8,904 bases of DNA, taken from contig JAFPBP010000156.1 in NCBI GenBank assembly GCA_017424085.1, positions 1 through 8,904 on the forward strand, read 5' to 3'. The DNA is from Clostridia bacterium (lineage in GTDB: Bacteria; Bacillota; Clostridia; Oscillospirales; UBA644). The position numbers and the translations under genes were made by a program. How positions within the stretch are numbered: position 1 is the first letter of the stretch; every line of letters starts with the position of its first letter. This document shows, one piece after another, positions 6,552-8,904 of the stretch. The notes under the pieces were generated by a model. That model was not told where the DNA came from. It saw nothing but the letters and a program-made list of their open reading frames with translations, and searched no databases.

Positions 6552-7607
6552 GTGGCATCGAGGCATCAGATCGTCACCCGCGGCGTGCCCGTGGGCGGCG
6601 GCGCTCAGATTTCCATTCAATCCATGTGCTCCATCCCGTTCACCCGCTACGGAGAGCTGGAGGCGCAGGCGCTTGCCCTGCAGGAGGCGGGATGCAATAT
6701 TCTTCGCGTGGCTCTGCCCGATCACGAATCGGCAGAACCCTTCAAAAAACTGAGAAACGCCCTCACCATTCCCCTGGTGGCGGACATTCATTACGATTAC
6801 CGTCTGGCGCTGGCGGCGCTGGAGGCGGGGGCGGATAAGATCCGCATCAACCCCGGAAACACCGAAAAGACCCATCTGAAGCTGGTCACCGACGAAGCGA
6901 AGGCGCGCAACGTCCCCATTCGCGTGGGGGTCAATGCGGGCTCTCTGGAAAAGGACCTTCTGGCGAAATACGGCGCTCCCACGGCGCAGGCTCTGGCGGA
7001 AAGCGCGCAGAGAAACGTGGAGCTTTTGGAGCAGTTGGATTTCAACGATATCGCAGTCTCCATGAAAGCCTCCGACGTTCGCATGATGGTGGACGCCTAT
7101 CGCATTTTTGCAAAAAATTCCCCCTATCCCCTGCACCTCGGAGTCACTGAGGCGGGGACCCTGCGCTCGGGCACGGTGAAATCCGCCGTGGGCATCGGAT
7201 CCCTGTTGCTGGACGGCATCGGGGACACCATCCGAGTCTCTCTGACCGCAGACCCCGTGGAAGAGGTGGAAACGGCAAAGATCCTGCTCCGCTCGCTGGG
7301 GCTGTACGATCGGGGCGTTGAGGTCATCTCCTGCCCCACCTGCGGACGAACCACAGTAAACTCCATCGAGCTTGCCAACACCGTGGAACGGGAATTCCGC
7401 GACATTCGGGCGCACGTGCGCGTGGCGGTCATGGGATGCGTGGTCAACGGTCCCGGAGAGGCACGGCAGGCAGACGTGGGCGTAACGGGCGCCAACGGCG
7501 AATACGTCCTGTTCCGCGGCGATAAGATCATCCGTCACATCTCCCCCGACAACATTCTTCCCCTCCTTCGCCGCGAGGTGGAGGACATTGCAAAGCAAAA
7601 GAGCTGA
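6552..7607 (+). CDS. ispG: 4-hydroxy-3-methylbut-2-en-1-yl diphosphate synthase (IspG/GcpE)
   Basis: IspG is a 4Fe-4S enzyme reductively converting methylerythritol cyclodiphosphate to HMBPP, the penultimate MEP-pathway step, using flavodoxin or ferredoxin. The cluster ligands are clear: C261-P-T-C264, and C296-VVNGPGE with Glu303, with spacing identical to E. coli Cys270, Cys273, Cys305 and Glu312. The barrel motifs VADIHYDYRLAL, DKIRINPGN, GVNAGSLEKDL, VSMKASD, LGVTEAGTLRSGTVKSAVG and RVSLTADP are present. From the GTG at 6552 the length is 351 aa, within the usual range. Oddity: the N-terminal QSMTNT loop reads QSMCSIPFTRYGE (23-35), with no length change against E. coli but almost no identity until the next helix. 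The gene follows rseP by 16 bases, and the beta-helix gene follows 18 bases after it, consistent with one transcript. Confidence 0.96.
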   Translation: MASRHQIVTRGVPVGGGAQISIQSMCSIPFTRYGELEAQALALQEAGCNILRVALPDHESAEPFKKLRNALTIPLVADIHYDYRLALAALEAGADKIRINPGNTEKTHLKLVTDEAKARNVPIRVGVNAGSLEKDLLAKYGAPTAQALAESAQRNVELLEQLDFNDIAVSMKASDVRMMVDAYRIFAKNSPYPLHLGVTEAGTLRSGTVKSAVGIGSLLLDGIGDTIRVSLTADPVEEVETAKILLRSLGLYDRGVEVISCPTCGRTTVNSIELANTVEREFRDIRAHVRVAVMGCVVNGPGEARQADVGVTGANGEYVLFRGDKIIRHISPDNILPLLRREVEDIAKQKS

Positions 7608-7625
7608 CAAAGGAGACTACCTATT

Positions 7626-8768
7626 ATGTTATACGGCGACGGAATTCACGACGACACCCTTGCTCTGCAGGAATTGCTGGACAAGCGCGGCGTCGTCACG
7701 GTAGACACCCCCGGGACTTACCTCATCTCGAAAACCCTGATCATCCATTCCAACACCCGTCTGATCCTCTCTCCCGGTGCCAAGCTGCTGGCGGCACCCC
7801 TCTCCCGCTGTGCTCTCATCGAAAACGAGCATTTCGCAGGGGGCGGACGGGATGAAAACATTGAGATCGTGGGCGGCATCTGGGACGGAAACTGCGACGA
7901 AATGGGCATGGACGCCGCATACGAAAGCGAGCACCGTCTGGATCACCCCTACGATCCCAAGCTCTTCAAGGGAAAGCTGATCCGATTCGCCCGCATTGAC
8001 CGCATCGTTCTCATGCGCATGACCGTCCGCAATCCCGTAGGCTACGGGATTCAGATCGCAGACGTATACGGATTTGTGGTCCGTGACCTGTTCTTCGACT
8101 ACAACTGGCATTTCGGCTGCACCGACGGGGTGCACATCAACGGTCCCGCCTACGACGGCGTGATCGAAAATCTGGCGGGCACCACCAACGACGATCTGGC
8201 GTCGCTGACCACCTACGACGAGCCCCACGCCGAAGTAACCTTGGGTCCCATTGAAAACGTATACATTCACAACCTCACCGCCCGCAACGGCTATTCGGGC
8301 GTTCGCCTGCTTTCGGGCGAGGATTTCCCCCTGCGGGGCGTTCGCATCGACGGGATCTACGGAACCTATCGTCATCACGCGGTGGTTATTTCCAACCACA
8401 ACGCCCGCCCCGGCAAGACCTGGTTTGACGGGATCACCATCGAAAACGTATATGCAAGCAAGAGCAACGAGGGGCTGACTCCCGAATGCCATATCAAATG
8501 GGAGGGAAGCGCCGACACGGACGCCTTCTTCTACTTCGGACGGGACGCAATCTGCGGCAACGTGACCCTGCGGAACATTCACCGCCATCAGGCGCACGAT
8601 ACCCAAAGCCCCCTGCTCCGCTTCTCTCAGACCTGCGTCATCGACCGTCTGGTGCTGGACAACGTGATCCAGACCACCGACCCCGGAGTCTCGGCGCCCA
8701 TACTTCGCCATGAGGGCAAGATCAAAAATCTCATCGTACGGGATTCCGCCCCGGAGCTGATGCAATAA
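7626..8768 (+). CDS. right-handed beta-helix protein, GH28/pectate-lyase-like, cytoplasmic
   Basis: The N-terminus has GDGIHDDTLALQ (4-15), the typical opening of the pectate-lyase/GH28-like superfamily (GDG-x-x-DDT-x-A-x-Q). After that come repeated short beta-strand rungs such as IENVYIHNLTARN, VRIDGIYG, ITIENVYASKS, VTLRNIHRH and IDRLVLDNV, as in a parallel beta-helix. C-T-D167-G and N-D189-D190 are spaced like the three catalytic aspartates of GH28 polygalacturonases (22 and 23 residues here against 21 and 22 in the Aspergillus niger enzyme). The position of the GHG histidine reads G222-Y-S-G, and I find no clear RxK motif. No signal peptide, membrane segment or binding module is visible in the 380 aa, so it should be intracellular. 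The ATG at 7626 has AGGAG (7611-7615) 10 bases upstream. Base composition resembles its neighbours. It may be a glycosidase or lyase on sugar oligomers; the substrate is unknown. Confidence 0.75.
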   Translation: MLYGDGIHDDTLALQELLDKRGVVTVDTPGTYLISKTLIIHSNTRLILSPGAKLLAAPLSRCALIENEHFAGGGRDENIEIVGGIWDGNCDEMGMDAAYESEHRLDHPYDPKLFKGKLIRFARIDRIVLMRMTVRNPVGYGIQIADVYGFVVRDLFFDYNWHFGCTDGVHINGPAYDGVIENLAGTTNDDLASLTTYDEPHAEVTLGPIENVYIHNLTARNGYSGVRLLSGEDFPLRGVRIDGIYGTYRHHAVVISNHNARPGKTWFDGITIENVYASKSNEGLTPECHIKWEGSADTDAFFYFGRDAICGNVTLRNIHRHQAHDTQSPLLRFSQTCVIDRLVLDNVIQTTDPGVSAPILRHEGKIKNLIVRDSAPELMQ

Positions 8769-8781
8769 AAAAATAAGAACG

Positions 8782-8817
8782 AAAAACAGGACGAGGAGTT
8801 CACAACTCCTCGTCCTG
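8782..8817 (-). terminator. intrinsic terminator of the convergent minus-strand gene
   Basis: CAGGACGAGGAGTT (8787-8800) and AACTCCTCGTCCTG (8804-8817) form a perfect 14-bp stem with a 3-base loop. Read on the minus strand, the stem is followed at once by five T (plus-strand A at 8782-8786) and then further T-rich sequence, the classical form of an intrinsic terminator. It lies 19 bases after the stop of the minus-strand gene. On the plus strand no T-run follows (ATTGCG), so termination of the ispG operon here is less certain, although the hairpin may slow polymerase in both directions. Confidence 0.9.
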
Positions 8818-8836
8818 ATTGCGTTCAAAGGATCTT

Positions 8837-8904
8837 TTATTTCAGAAGCAACGATTCCAGCTCGTTGAGGGAGGCTTCCATTTCCTTCATGGCGTTGTTG
8901 ACCA
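8837..8904 (-). CDS. 3' end of a convergent gene, product not recognised (partial)
   Basis: On the minus strand an open frame enters from the right edge and ends at TAA (plus-strand 8837-8839). The visible C-terminus is VNNAMKEMEASLNELESLLLK, an amphipathic, Leu/Glu-rich helix that could be the end of a coiled coil. The stop codon is followed 19 bases later by a strong minus-strand terminator, supporting this as a real gene end. Too little is visible to name a family, and the start is outside the window. Confidence 0.7.
   Translation of the reverse strand, partial: VNNAMKEMEASLNELESLLLK

Noticed and set aside
6507..7610. Minus-strand open frame of 367 codons covering ispG
   Set aside because: It exactly shadows ispG, whose Fe-S motifs prove the + frame. 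It has no family motifs of its own.
7629..8828. Minus-strand open frame of 399 codons covering the beta-helix gene and running through the terminator hairpin
   Set aside because: It would begin inside the gap holding the minus-strand terminator, and its sequence is a codon-bias shadow of the + gene with no recognisable motif.

Overview
The window looks like a chromosomal segment from a fairly GC-rich member of the Bacillota, most likely an anaerobic Clostridia of the gut type. This rests on the gene order pyrH-frr-uppS-cdsA-dxr-rseP-ispG, a TmcAL-type tRNA(Met) acetate ligase gene, AGGAGG-type ribosome binding sites and frequent TTG/GTG starts. No taxonomic search was possible, so the assignment is an inference. 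All complete genes are on the + strand; only the extreme right edge carries the 3' end of a convergent gene.

Layout. Positions 54-1217 hold tmcAL, a tRNA modification gene. A 95-base AT-rich gap follows, with a good sigma-A-type promoter (TTTACA, 17 bases, TAAAAT) and a 7-bp inverted repeat in its spacer that could be an operator. From 1313 there is a tight block: pyrH (UMP kinase) and frr (ribosome recycling factor), a 113-base gap with a strong GC-rich hairpin, then uppS, cdsA, dxr, rseP and ispG with gaps of 10-45 bases. The last + strand gene (7626-8768) is a cytoplasmic-looking right-handed beta-helix protein related to GH28/pectate-lyase folds, placed 18 bases after ispG. Beyond it, a perfect 14-bp hairpin with its T-tract on the minus strand terminates a gene entering from the right, of which only the last 21 or so codons are visible. 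No gene-free stretch exceeds 300 bases.

How the genes work together. Dxr and IspG are two steps of the MEP isoprenoid pathway. UppS uses its products to make the undecaprenyl carrier for cell-wall synthesis. CdsA makes CDP-diacylglycerol for phospholipids, and RseP is the intramembrane protease that acts in envelope stress responses. PyrH and Frr link the block to nucleotide supply and translation. The operon is therefore mainly envelope and isoprenoid housekeeping.

What stands out. The terminal beta-helix gene keeps the GH28 aspartate triad but lacks the family's His and RxK residues and any secretion signal. Several housekeeping proteins have unusual substitutions at normally conserved positions: Cys for the phosphate-binding Ser in Dxr, a rewritten QSMTNT loop in IspG, and a lost GR pair in Frr. 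I see no mobile elements, CRISPR arrays, tRNA/rRNA genes or riboswitches.
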